64,000 bases of DNA from Platerodrilus igneus. Its lineage: Eukaryota; Arthropoda; Insecta; Coleoptera; Lycidae. The position numbers were made by a program, and so were the translations under genes. Shown one piece after another: positions 33,503 to 44,048 of the stretch (positions within the stretch are counted from its first letter, which is position 1; every line of letters starts with the position of its first letter). Under the pieces are notes generated by a model. The model was not told where the DNA came from. It made no database searches and saw only the letters and a list, made by a program, of their open reading frames with translations. The stretch lies in NCBI GenBank assembly GCA_036346225.1, contig JARFIW010001739.1, forward strand, positions 11,945,001 to 12,009,000, read 5' to 3'.

Positions 33503-33607
33503 ATTGTGTATTTTAAAATTGCATTAATTAATTAAATCAGCTAGTTGAGGCAAAGAGATCTATAACTTAACATTTTACAAGTGCTTGATTAATAAAATGG
33601 GGTCAAC

Positions 33608-34003
33608 ACAGCATTTTATGACATGCCCAACCGTTGGGCCTAATGTAAGGGTTATATCACAGCATTTTATGATAGACCCAATCGTGGGGCGGAAAGAAAA
33701 ACAGCATTTTATGTATGCCCAACCGTGTGGCGAGAATAACAAAGGTTTTTATTTTTCATACAGGAACATATCACGACATTTTATAACGCCCAAAATCGTG
33801 GGGCTCGAGTAACACGACATTTTATGACATGCCCAACTGTTAGGCTAAAAATTAATAAAATCATACGGGCTAAAGGAATATCATAGCATTTTATGTATGC
33901 CCAAGCGTGGGGCCTAATATAAGGAAAATAACACAGCATTTTATGCTGCCCATCGTAGGGTGGGAAGTATCACAGCATTTTGGCAACCCAAAAACGTAGG
34001 GGC
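33608..34003 (+). repeat. Eight-copy array of primer-binding-site-like motifs
   Basis: Eight units share 'cacagcattttatgnn' followed by a GCCCAACCGTGGGGCC-like core. Starts: about 33608, 33658, 33701, 33771, 33812, 33881, 33931, 33970. The cores match TGGCGCCCAACGTGGGGC, the site complementary to tRNA-Lys, without its first bases. Copy 4 also keeps GTGGGGCTCGA, which extends into the T-arm complement. Copy 1 (GCCCAACCGTTGGGC) is a perfect short hairpin. Spacing alternates irregularly between about 40 and 70 bp. The copy nearest gag reads TTTTGGCAACCC. Confidence 0.75.
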
Positions 34004-34186
34004 GAGAACACCACTAAAAGAAAATTAAAAATTAAAAAGAAAAATTAAAAATTAAAAAAATTGTACGAGCGAGAAATTTAAAATTTAAATTTGTAGAAGC
34101 ACGAATAAAAATTTAATTTAAAAAGGTTAGGAATTTGAAAATCTGGGGGAATTTGAAATATTAATAATAATTTAAAAATTTTTAAA

Positions 34187-35560
34187 ATGGATAAACGAAT
34201 AAAGGAGACCAGAGAGGCATTAAAGAACCAAGGGGTAGAAATAGGGTCACAAGAAAGCGTAATTTTACAAGATGCATCTATGGAAATGCAAGGACCACAA
34301 TTGACGAGAAGTCAAAGCGAAGAACGACCGATTTCACAACAAGCTGAAATCATGTCTATTCTATTAGCCTTAGACGAAAAAATAGACAAAAGCGAAGAGA
34401 CCATGAAAAATATTAAGGAAAATGGGGAAAAGCTTGGGGTCGAAATGAAAATTATAAGCGACGGATTAAAAGAAAGTAATCAAACGATCGCGGAAATGCA
34501 AGTACACTTTGAAAATAAATTCATTAGAATGATGGACGATGTAGATAAGAGACGAGGTTTGGAAAGTGAAATTAGATCAGGAAACATGTGAAAAAGAAAC
34601 AAATGACCGGATTACAGATTTAGGTAAAAAGATGCGGGAAATTCAGCGAAACTGTGAAATAGGACTTAATGAGGTAAATAGAGAGTTAGGTAATTTAAAA
34701 TCTGAATTTGAAAATGCGGGTAGGAATCAGGGGCAACGCACTAGGATAAATAGACCGGAAATTTCGGTTAAACAGTATTCCGCATTTTATGGAGACAACA
34801 AGGTAAATCCAAAACTATTTTTAAATAATATACGAAAATCAATACAGGGATCAACGGATGAAAGGTACAATTTAAATTTCGTTAGATCAATGTTGAAAGG
34901 AAGCGCAGAGATATGGTTTGACTTAATAGAAAACGAAGTAGGGACATTTCAGGAGTTTGAAAGTAGATTTTTGAGAAAATTTGGGGGAGATAATCGATAG
35001 TACAAGGCGCAAGATAATTTAAATACAGGAAAGTATAATCACAACTTAGGGATGACCCGAGAACTATACGCCATACAAAAATTCAGTCTAGCGAAGCAAT
35101 TAGATCCGCCGATGGAAGAAAGTCAAATCATAAAGTACTTAGCGGGACATTTTGGCGAAGAAATAAGACATTACGTAATGATTCAAAATATAGTAAACAG
35201 GGAGATTTTCTTGGAATATCTACAACGTTGTGATGAGTTAGGAAAAATTCGTGTAACGGAAGGTAGGATGGTACCAAGACAACAAGAAAATTTATGTAGA
35301 ATGCAAAGAAGCACAGAAAACAATATATCAAATAATAGGGGAAATTATAGGGGAAACTTTAACAGTAACAATTACAATAACTACAATGAAATAATTTTAG
35401 AAGGAACTGGAACACAAGAGATACTCCAAGAAGCGAAACAGAGCGAACGAATCACGACAGAAATATAAATCAGTGTACGCTACAAACACAACATCAGAAC
35501 AATCAGCAGAACTTACAAGAATGAACCGTACCTATGCAGAAGTTACAAGTCAGGCAAGAC
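34187..35560 (+). pseudogene. Gypsy-family gag (related to 11290-12690)
   Basis: ATG at 34187 (MDKRIKETREALKNQ) begins a coiled-coil-like N-terminal region (LLALDEKIDKSEETMK, IAEMQVHF). A frame change near 34575 leads into REIQRNCEIGLNEVNRELGN, then the capsid-like YSAFYGDNKVNPKLFLNNIR and SMLKGSAEIWFDLIENEV. A TAG at 34998 interrupts the frame, which continues with MTRELYAIQKFSLAKQLD and LAGHFGEEIRHYVM. An N-rich tail (NRGNYRGNFNSNNYNNYN) follows. No zinc knuckle is visible. An intact gag would have about 450 codons. Confidence 0.8.
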
Positions 35561-35582
35561 CATCTACGTCGAATCAGGATTT

Positions 35583-36860
35583 TTGAAAGAGGACAAACCA
35601 AGCAAGCCCTTAAAAATAAATGGATTCGAACACCAGCGTAAATATATAAAATGTGAAATGGAAAAGGAAATGAATAAAAGCTTATTACCAATAATTAAAT
35701 TGAGAATTGGAAATAGTCGAGGTGGAACACTCATTGATACGGGAGCAGAAACGTCGTTAGTGTCTGAGGATTTTGTTAAACGAGAAAAGTTAATAGGGAG
35801 TATGATGCCCATGAGTAAATTTAATTTAATAGCACCAAACAGCAAGAGATTTGCAAGTGTGAGTAAAATAATAATTCTGGAATGTGAAATGGGTAAGATA
35901 AAGTTTGAGAATTAATTTATAATAGTGCCAGGGTTAAGAGTACATGCAATATTTGATATGGACATAATAGATAAGTTGGGTTTAAAAATAAATGCCGAAG
36001 GTAGGGCAATAGATGTAAAAGGGGAAAATATAAAATGGGATGATGAGGAGAGCATTGAAGTCGAAGGAGACTGTTTGAATATTAATAAATTTGAGGGCGA
36101 AGTTGATATAAAGGGGAATATTGATGATAAAATATAATGTCCAGAAGAAGTAAAAGAAAGGGTAAAGACACTATTAAAGAAAAATTCAGAATCCAGAATA
36201 ATAGCAACGAGGTATGTGCATAAATTAGAAGTCGTAAATATGGAGCCGTTTAACACAAAGCTATATCCTATTCCAGCAGGGTATAGGGATAGAGTGAAGG
36301 TAGAGATAGATCAGATGCTAAGTGAGGGTATCATTGAGAAGGCAAACACGCATTTTGTTAATCCATTAGTTGTTGTTAAAAGGATGATGACAGCATCAGA
36401 TTATGTTTGGATGCTAGGAAAATAAATAAAAGGACCAAACCTCAATACAACAGTCCACCAACTATAGATACAATTTTAGCAACAATAGGTAATAAGAAAA
36501 TATTTTCAAAAATAGACTTAAAGAATTCATTTTGGCTTATTCCATTGGAACGTGTATCAAGAAAATATATCGGGTTTTAGAGAAGAGGGCAAGATTATAA
36601 ATGTGAAATGGTTCCTTTTGCTTTGTTGGAAAATGAGAATATGATATGGGGGCCGAGTGAAGAATTTGGGAATGATAGTTTAAAATTTAGAGAAGTTTTG
36701 GGATATGAAGGAGGACACATTAGGGGGAAAAACTATGATAATAATTTAACTGCAGAAAATAAGGTTGGAAAAAGAGCGTATAAAGGAAACAGGAAAGACA
36801 AACTCATCGCAGAAAGAAAAGTCTTAATAATGGACAAAAGTGTACATACTGTAAAATAAA
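35583..36860 (+). pseudogene. Gypsy-family protease and truncated RT
   Basis: The protease site is LIDTGAETSLVSEDF (about 35730-35775). Stops at about 35913 and 36135 interrupt the frame. The RT begins with EVVNMEPFNTKLYPIPAGYR and SEGIIEKANTHFVNPLVVVK, then in another frame NKRTKPQYNSPPTID and FSKIDLKNSFWLIPLE. After MVPFALL at about 36608-36630 similarity ends, before the YxDD box. The following 75 codons (to 36856) are K/N/E-rich with no recognisable domain. This copy cannot make an active polymerase. Confidence 0.75.
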
Positions 36861-36879
36861 CAATTAGTTAAATAGTAAT

Positions 36880-37150
36880 ATAATCATAAATTAGGATAGG
36901 TATAGACAAATAGGAGAATTAAATAGGAATATTAATAAATTAGGATAGCATCATAAATTAGGATAGATTTAGGAATAGAATTCGTACAAACTGGATATAT
37001 TAGAAAACAATAAAGAATAGGATGGGTTAATGAAAGTGGAATTATAAGTAAATAAAACATATTGTAAATATTAAAAAACAATACAACATAAGATAGGTTA
37101 ATTAATAATTAGGATAGGTTTAGGATAAGTAGGAGTAGCATAGGTTGATG
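36880..37150. repeat. Low-complexity TTAGGATAG-rich tract
   Basis: The words 'attaggatag' and 'aataggag' recur many times with A-rich spacers. It probably represents the decayed 3' region of the preceding Gypsy element. The motif is not the insect telomere repeat TTAGG in tandem. Confidence 0.6.
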
Positions 37151-37593
37151 TAAATAGGAGTGATTCATTGGATATAGGAAAAGATCATGATGTTCTTGTG
37201 AAATAAGAAAAGGTATAGATAAGTTGGGATAGATAAATAGGAGGGGTTTATTAGAAACATGGAGAGATGAAGATACGTTATATAAATTGATAATAAATAA
37301 GAAAAATTTGTAAATAGAGATATAGAGACAGGAGAAATATGAAATATGATTTGCAACAAAAACCATCTATGTATATTACAGAGAAAGTAAAGAGAAACAT
37401 TCCTGTAAATATGAGAACGGTATTTCTGCAGTTCAAGATTATCAGTACTGTCTGCATATAATTTGATAGACTTAAAAAAGAGAGTTTATTTTTATGCCTT
37501 CTTATTTTTTATATATAAAAGTATTACGTAATTTCATATACATAATGATCCAAAATAAAATAAACACTACAAATAATTTAGAGAATCATAAAC
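37151..37593. other. No recognisable gene
   Basis: AT-rich stretch between the TTAGGATAG-rich tract and the hexanucleotide array. No motif or repeat was recognised. Confidence 0.5.
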
Positions 37594-38748
37594 ATTGATG
37601 TTGATGTTTATATCGATATTGAGGTTGAGGTTGAGGTTGAGGTTGAGGTTGAGGTTGAGCTTGAGCTTGAGGTTGAAGTTGAGGTTAAGGTTGAGCTTGA
37701 GCTTGAGGTTGAAGTTGATGTTGATGTTGGTGTTAGCGTTGGCGTTGGCGTAGACGTTGACGTTGACATTGACGTTGGCTTGACGTTGCCCTTGACGTTG
37801 ACCTGGTGTTGACGCTTACGTTGACGTTGACGTTGACCTTGACGTTGACGTCGGCGTCGGCGTCGACGTCGACGTCGACGTTGACGTTAACGTTGACGCT
37901 TGACGTTGACGCTGCGTGACGTACGTGAGTGACGTTGACGTTGACGCGTTGACGCTTGACGCTGACGTTGACGCTGACGTCGACGTGACGTGACGCCTGA
38001 CGCTGACGCTGACGTGACGTCGACGCTGACGTTGACGCTGACGTTGACGGCGTTGACGTGACGTGACGTCGACGCTGACGTGACGTCGACGTTGACGCGA
38101 CGTTGACGCGACGCTTCGACGCGACGTTGACGCGCTGACGCTGACGCCTGACGTTGACGTGAGCGTTGACGCTGACGTTGACGTTGACGTTGACGTTGCG
38201 CGACGTGACGACGACGTTGACGCGACGTTGCGCGACGTTGACGTGACGTTGACGTTGACGCTGACGTTGACGTTGACGCTTGACGCTGACGCTGACGCTC
38301 GACGCTTGACGTTGACGTGACGTTGCGACGTTGACGTTGACGTTGACGTTGACGCGTTGACGTTGACGTTGACGTTGACGTTGACGTTGACGTTGACGTT
38401 GATGTTGATGTTATCGGTCTCGATATAGATATCGATATCGGCTTCGACATTATCATCGGCCTAGGTATCGCGGTCGCTATCGCTCTTGTTATCGCATCGC
38501 CATCGCCATCGCCACCGCGATCGTCATCGCAATCGACATCGACATCGAGATCGACATCGACACCGACATCGACATCGACATCGACATCGACATCGACATC
38601 GACATCGGCATCGACACCGACATCGACGTCGGCATCGACATCGACATCGACATCGACATCGACATCGACATCGACATCGACATCGACATCGACATCGACA
38701 TCGACATCGACATCGACATCGACGTCGACATCGACATCGACATCGATA
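37594..38748. repeat. 1.15-kb hexanucleotide array with changing unit
   Basis: The unit drifts along the array: TTGATG and TTGAGG at the left (to about 37730), TTGACG with many GTCGAC and TGACG variants in the middle (to about 38400), and ATCGAC/ATCGCC at the right (perfect at about 38640-38720). The CpG density is far above that of the neighbours. Frames on both strands stay open only because 6 is a multiple of 3, giving artefact polypeptides of DV, HR or MS pairs. Confidence 0.97.
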
Positions 38749-39538
38749 AAAAAGCTTAAAGATTTACTGCAAAACATTATTGGTGATTCCATAACGAAAG
38801 AGCCTATAGTCATCTTCTGGATTTGCACTTAGAAATCTAATATTTCTGAAACAGGAAGTGTATTTGCGTTGACGTTTGAAGCACAATGAAGCAGGAATAA
38901 ACTACTAAGCATTTTGCTATATGGCATCTTTTGAGCTTTATTTGTATAGCCAACTACACAGCGCTACATGATTGTCATAGGATCCTACTATTCATTCTAC
39001 ACAACGCTGTAGCTTAATCATGTTTATTTCTAAGCTTAATGTTGAATATTCCGCTACTTCTAACTTTACAGCTTATTAAGTTGAAATTAAAACTTTCCGA
39101 ATATAGTGTGCGTATTATAAATGTTAGATAATGCATTAAAAGACTAACCATTATTAAGATATACCCTATGATTGCGATTCGAGTGTAAACACACTTATTT
39201 CGCAACATCTTAATAAAATTGTATAAATAACTATTTTTGGTGTATGGCAAACAATTTTTTTCAAGTGCTTTATTCACGTGTACTAATACAAAATATTTAT
39301 TATTTGAAATTTGTAGTATTATACACAAGCAGGTAAAACAGTATCTACCTTTCTTTAGCATAGAGATCCTTTTTAATAAACTGTGGCTGTGTAAAAGCTT
39401 TAAAAATACGATTACAATTTTCTATTCCAATTCCAACTCGGTAAATAGCGTTTGATACAGCTTGGGGCATCTATTTTATATAAAATTAATAAAATAAATT
39501 TGTTTTTCCTTATTTCTGATATCTATATTTGCATGCCA
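38749..39538. other. No recognisable gene
   Basis: AT-rich stretch; an imperfect inverted pair around 38955 ('cagcgctacatgattgtc') and 39004 ('caacgctgtagcttaatcat') is visible. No coding similarity was found. Confidence 0.45.
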
Positions 39539-39777
39539 CTGAAATATGGAGCACTCAAGAATACTAAACAGTGTCATTTAACGGTAAAAAATCTATGAAA
39601 TCAACAACAAACCGCAGCCAGCCGTAAGTAATCATAGATGTTTTATTAGTAGTCGCACACCACTGAGAGATGAAGCACTAAGAGCACTAATAAAGCACTA
39701 ATTTTCGGCTGAACCAAATTTTTGAAATTGAAACAAACCGCGGCCAGCTGCAAAAAGTAAGTAGTACCAACATCTTT
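39539..39777 (+). repeat. Tandem repeat (~120-140-bp unit) left of the Polinton
   Basis: Two units carry 'gagatgaagcactaagagca', an 'aagcactaattttcgg' block and 'aaccgcggccagctg'. Three more units in the same orientation lie right of the Polinton (44897-45245). The element therefore appears to have inserted within an existing array. Confidence 0.65.
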
Positions 39778-40621
39778 AGCAGCATACGAGAAGGGGATTT
39801 TGAGGACTTTTGGGACAGCGCTTCCTCTCAGCGCCTGCAGACGCCTTTCTAACTTAACTTAAGCGCCTCTCAACGTCTCTCTAATCCCACCTAACCTCCG
39901 ACGCTACCACCGCCAATTCATTTTGTTTCTATTTTTATTTTTATTAGCGCCTCCCGACGCCTCTATAGCCTAACTTGTAATTACCCCGTATTAGTACCTG
40001 GAAAAATACGATTAAATCATTAGTTTTAATACAGAACCGAATTATAAATTTAAAAAGCTCTGAACATATACAGCGTAAACGCACTCCAAGCGTTTTTAAA
40101 TTGTGAAGTTAACAATTCAATCATTTTAATTTAAAACAAGAAATTACAAATGAGAAGGTCAAATGGTTTTTGAATAGTATCTGCGGCAAGCAAATTAAGA
40201 AATATTTGTTAAATAATAAACATTAAAAATGATTTAATATTTTTTATCGATAAATTTTCTTACATTTTGTTATAGAAAATTCCTAAAACAAAAAAGTTTA
40301 CTATAAAAATTGTAAATTGCGTGTTGTTAACCAACGAAACATTTTTCAACAAAATATTCAGTTGCTCAGCGAGCACTGCGAGAAAGTCATACGCGCTTAG
40401 CTCGTCGGGGTAAGAAAGTGAAAGGAAAAGGAATGGAAAGGTGGGAAAGAAACAATAGAAAATTAATGTATACAGAAAACTTACAACTACGAGAAGACTT
40501 AAAGCTATGTAAAATAAAACTTAATAATTTCTTTATGTCCCCCATGAATAAGTTAATGTGATTCCAGGTATGGTAAAACGTTTATCATCTTCACCCGATA
40601 AACTAATTTTATTAATAAGCT
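39778..40621. repeat. Polinton left TIR
   Basis: 844 bp, inverse of 44049-44896. It includes GC-rich 'gcgcctctcaacg' words and a 'cgctgagcaactgaatattt'-like block (reverse strand). The inner ~110 bp encode the end of the polymerase gene (minus strand), with LINKISLSGEDDKRF readable. Confidence 0.88.
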
Positions 40622-41909
40622 GAGTATATATTTTGTGTTTCTTGCTTCTTATGCATGTCATCGTATGCATGAGGGTTGCTGTATAATTATGCACAATATC
40701 CTTAAAACTATCTATGCTAATACCGCTTATAACACTACGGTTGATGCCCTAATTGTTTTGATGACATCTTGCTCACTTAAAATACAATAAATTTTGGCTC
40801 TGGTACCAACAAACTCCAACAGCAACTCCCCATTAAATTCATCCTTAAATTTACCAGGTATTTTTTTGTTCGCAAAGGGATATTGTACCTATTGTTCACT
40901 GTTATCAAAGTGTACTAGGCGGCTCCGTGGCGTAGTGGTATGTGTGTGACTACTACGTCCAAGGTCCCGGGTTCAAATCCCGACACGGTCCGCTTGAAAA
41001 ATGTTAGGCGAGCATTTTTCACAAAAATACACCCTCGTTCGGATGAGAGGTAAAATGAAGGTCTCGTGTGTGAGTGTTGTCATACACGTTAAAGATCCCT
41101 ACCTTGCTTGAAACAGCAAGGGTTCGGCAAAATTCCAAATTTTTCAGGTAAAAAAACTTGCTTCCCGGCCAATGTAGTACCTTCGGGTGGAGCATTGGAA
41201 AATCACATGTAATATCAAAGTGTACTATGTTATCGCAAATGTCGCTGTACAAATCAGGAGTTTCAACACTATAAACTAAAGAATCGGTGTCTATGTATAG
41301 AAGTCGGATTTGGTCACCATACATAGATTTTATTGTACTGTAATGAATCTTGTACATTAACGTTTTTGATTCAAAATTAAAAATCCAGCATATATACGCT
41401 TGTTATAATTGACTTTTACCCGATCCATTTGGATGATGACCAAATCCTCTTCTAGCACAGTACAGCTATAAAATTTGGTTTGGCAATCAAGACACTTGCG
41501 CAAAGTTATTTTCCTTCAGGCTCCCACCGTGTAACAATTTCAACATCTACACGCTTGTCAACATTTTCCATCGTTTTACCAAAAATCGCATTATTCATCA
41601 ATTTATAGAAATCTTTTCAAATGCACTTTTGGCTTTGGTTCGGAGACTAGTGTTTAATTCTATATATGGTTTCATCCACGGTGACTGATCAAAATGTAGT
41701 ACTTGATGAATAGCAGCTAGTTTAAGTCCATTTCTCAAGACCTGCTGAAGGTTTCGGTAATGAATGAAATAATTTTCCTTGTGGTGTAGCGTAACAAGAA
41801 GCTTGGTGTTCTTAGGCCCTGGACAGAATGGAACCGTATTCTCGCGGCAGCAGGGCAAGTCGGTGTGGTCGCCGTGAAGATTTTTCGGGGTAATCAAGGT
41901 CGACTTCAA
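40505..41909 (-). pseudogene. Protein-primed family B DNA polymerase, C-terminal half (Polinton type)
   Basis: Polinton DNA polymerases replicate the element with a terminal protein primer. The frame at 41909-41598 has PGPKNTKLLVTLHHKENYFI, HYRNLQQVLRNGLKL and HFDQSPWMKPYIELNT. Next come [20 protein letters not shown] (about 41590-41520) and YIDTDSLVYSVETPDL with the catalytic motif C (DTD; codons at 41291-41283). A SINE interrupts the gene at 40918-41212. It resumes with NKKIPGKFKDEFNGELLLEF and RAKIYCI and ends with SGEDDKRF at about 40600 and a stop at 40507. Frameshifts and stops are frequent. The exonuclease half is missing. Confidence 0.85.
40918..41212 (+). mobile_element. tRNA-derived SINE, copy 2, with target duplication
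   Basis: A 295-bp insertion flanked by the 15-bp duplication 'tatcaaagtgtacta' (40903-40917 and 41213-41227). The head 'ggctccgtggcgtagtggta' has an A-box-like sequence and 'ggttcaaatcc' is the B-box. The body matches copy 1 at 18553-18847. The tail ends 'ggaaaatcacatgtaa' without a long poly-A. Removing it restores the reading of the polymerase gene at this point (HFDNSEQ follows VHFD). Confidence 0.95.
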
Positions 41910-41959
41910 AGATGCAGCCTCTATCGCTTGTTATAGGAATATTTTTGCGCTATACCGCT

Positions 41960-42870
41960 TAAAACCATTTTCGGATTTTTCGAAGATTACAGAAAAGTTG
42001 TGGTCAACATGTCACAGGAATTAATTTTATTCAGATCCAAGTCTGACGTCAATTGCTACAAGCCGGCTGAAAATACTTTAACTTTCGGCATATAGCGCCT
42101 CCCATGAGATATTCCGCATATAGCAGTAAGCGATTTCGCAAAGGCTGCGCTGCTAACTGAAATGCAGAATCAATCGTCTATAATTGCAGCATTCAGAAAA
42201 TAGGAACTACACGAATTACTTTCTCTAACACAATCAAAGTCACAGGTGTGGAGAATCAAAGTATCAAACGAAACAGAAAAAGCTCGATGAATATACTAGC
42301 GCTCCAAAATGAAAAGTACTGCACTGAGCTCTCTCAGAAAGATCAGACATTCCCGGAGGCGTGGAAACGAGTGGCTGCCCTTGTAGATGTCGGCCCGGAC
42401 TAGCGGCAAACCCTCCTCTCCTGCGGTGTTTTCGTGATCCTTTTAGTTTTACCTGTTACAACCTGTGAATATTTAATGATAACTCGTAGATGGATTTATG
42501 CAGTTTAATGACTTGTAACCAATATTACTACATAGAAAACAAACACAGCTAAATAAAAATTCGCAGCATGCACCGCAATTACAAGGCGGCCAGCGGCGTT
42601 GTCATAAAAACAAACAAAGAAATAATACTACGCTATAACTTATCTGTAAGTACAATCCAACTGATCATCAACATTAGCATCCTATCATTGCCACACTCTT
42701 ACGGATCATTTTATAATTTAATTTCAACGCAAAGTTCACCAATTAAGCTATAAGTTCTAAAACACCCGACACGCGCTAGGATAAACGTGCCGCACTCTCT
42801 CGCACGCTTAACTCGACTCCATGTTACCTATCGGACCATTTAAACATTACTGATACTTCTCCCTCTTATT
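41960..42870. other. Unassigned interior of the Polinton
   Basis: About 0.9 kb between the polymerase and the capsid-like fragment. No Polinton gene (integrase, protease, minor capsid) can be recognised. A short plus-strand stretch at about 42330-42400 (SQKDQTFPEAWKRVAALVDV) is open but too short to assign. Confidence 0.5.
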
Positions 42871-42875
42871 ATAGG

Positions 42876-43310
42876 GGCGGCCTAGTACAGTACGATGAGA
42901 AGGAGGAAAATGTAACCAGTTTTAGCAATGCATATATAAGCAACGTCAAAGTGTTCTTGAACTCTCAGGCGTTCCTTGAAGGTAGATTAAATTTGGATTT
43001 CGAACAAAACGACTATTTGCCTGAGTACTTGTCTTACGCCACCTTTATGGAAAAATACTACTCCGACAAGACTTCTAATAAATGTTAAAATTAATTACAG
43101 CAGGTTCAAGAAATCGCCCATATTTGTAATCAATTATCGTCACCAATTTGAAAGTCTCAAGGATGCAACAGCGGATGTTAGAATGAAATTAGAAGCATCA
43201 AGAAACTTTGAACCATCGATGAAGGCTTATGTTTTCATGATTCAATGTTTGAATATAATCCGTTTACGGAAATTGTTAATGGATTTATCCACAATTAGTT
43301 TTAAAATAAA
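42876..43310 (+). pseudogene. Polinton major-capsid-like protein fragment
   Basis: The frame from 42876 reads GLVQYDEKEENVTSFSN and NVKVFLNSQAF followed by LNLDFEQNDYLPEYLSY and FMEKYY. This resembles the C-terminal part of the double-jelly-roll capsid proteins of Polintons (database entries often named F54H12.2-like). After a stop near 43086 a shifted frame continues NYRHQFESLKDATADVRMKL, then EYNPFTEIVNGF, which fits the last part of the same protein. The N-terminal two thirds is missing. Confidence 0.6.
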
Positions 43311-43378
43311 CTTTATATAAAATTTTATATTGTTTTATTAAGATAGTTTAAGAAGTTCCTGAGTACAATCTTGTAATG

Positions 43379-43523
43379 ACTCGAGTGCGGCCCACGACGA
43401 CCCGGGCGCGATCCGCAACGGCCCGAGTCTATAACGGTTCGGGCGCAGCCCACAACGGCCCCGGCGGGATCCGCAACGGCTCTGGCGCAGTTCACAAGGA
43501 CCCGAGTGCGGCCCACAGCATCA
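43379..43523. repeat. GC-rich 21-bp repeats, seven units
   Basis: Units such as 'gacccgggcgcgatccgcaac' and 'ggccccggcgggatccgcaac' repeat with a period of 21 bp (one unit is shortened to 16). The tract is about 65-70% GC in a region of about 35%. In one plus frame it reads as heptapeptides NGSGAAH, NGPGGIR, NGSGAVH, KDPSAAH. Confidence 0.85.
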
Positions 43524-43571
43524 TTAATATATAAGACGATTTAATTTTCGACTTGAGCCTGTCTTATCTAA

Positions 43572-43790
43572 ATGCTTGAAAAATGTACTTTAGCAAAAGC
43601 AATTAGCGAACTCCAGCAGGGTGTAATAAGTGCCCGATCTGCTAGTAAACTGTGCAAAATCCCAAGAAAAACGCTACGTTGTCGTCTAAAAGAACTTTCA
43701 AGCCGAAAGAAGAATGGTGTTGTGGTAGAAGCTGAGCAAGAAGTTGAAATACTTATACAAAACTTTGATGAATTTACCACTGCTAGTGTA
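43572..43790 (+). pseudogene. Pipsqueak-like helix-turn-helix fragment
   Basis: ATG at 43572 (MLEKCTLAKAISELQQGVIS) starts a frame with ARSASKLCKIPRKTLRCRLK, which has the spacing of psq/CENP-B-type helix-turn-helix domains found in insect transcription factors and pogo-like transposases. A basic RKKNGVVVEAEQEV stretch follows. The frame then runs into the packaging ATPase sequence in the wrong frame. It could be the remnant of another transposon or of a regulatory gene carried by the Polinton. Confidence 0.5.
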
Positions 43791-43813
43791 AAAGAACTTG
43801 GTAAACAAAGTTT

Positions 43814-44048
43814 TTGTTTCCATCCAATATACGAGCAATATTTGCTGGACCGTCGAGTTGTGGAAAGACCAATGCCTTAATATCTCCCATTTTACACGAG
43901 AACGGATTTAGATTTAAAAATGTCTATGTGTTCTCGAAAGATCGGGTAAAAGTCAATTATAACAAGCCTATATATGCCGGATTTTCAATTCTAGATATTT
44001 CAAAAACGTTAATGTACGAAAGAAGCAACAAACACGAAATTTATACTT
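43814..44048 (+). pseudogene. Polinton packaging ATPase, N-terminal fragment
   Basis: The frame reads FPSNIRAIFAGPSSCGKTNA, with a Walker A motif (GPSSCGKT), then LLHENGFRFKNVYVFSK-like sequence (FRFKNVYVFSKDRVKVNY). This is the N-terminal part of the FtsK/HerA-like ATPase that pumps DNA into capsids in Polintons and relatives. After about 75 codons a stop precedes the TIR; Walker B and the rest are missing. Confidence 0.75.

Larger units (their letters stand above)
33508..36860 (+). mobile_element. Gypsy-family element remnant, plus strand (gag, protease, RT start)
   Basis: It follows directly on the LINE A tail. Order: a leader with an array of primer-binding-site-like motifs (33608-34003), an A-rich stretch, gag (34187-35560), protease (about 35720-35915), linker and RT start (36216-36620). 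The RT breaks off after VPFALL. No LTR was found on either side, so both ends are probably truncated. Its gag matches that of 11290-12690. Confidence 0.8.

Noticed and set aside
33608..34003. CRISPR array
   Set aside because: Units are degenerate, spacing is irregular, and the setting is a eukaryotic retrotransposon leader.
36880..37730. Telomere-like repeats (TTAGG, TTGAGG)
   Set aside because: TTAGGATAG words are spaced irregularly, and the TTGAGG block is a short part of a longer changing hexanucleotide array; neither is tandem TTAGG.
37887..38828. A 313-codon minus-strand frame and HR/MS frames through the hexanucleotide array
   Set aside because: They stay open only because the repeat period is a multiple of three; three frames on two strands are open at once.
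42330..42400. Short open stretch FPEAWKRVAALVDV resembling part of a clathrin-light-chain-like motif
   Set aside because: Too short, no neighbouring exon, and located inside a Polinton remnant.
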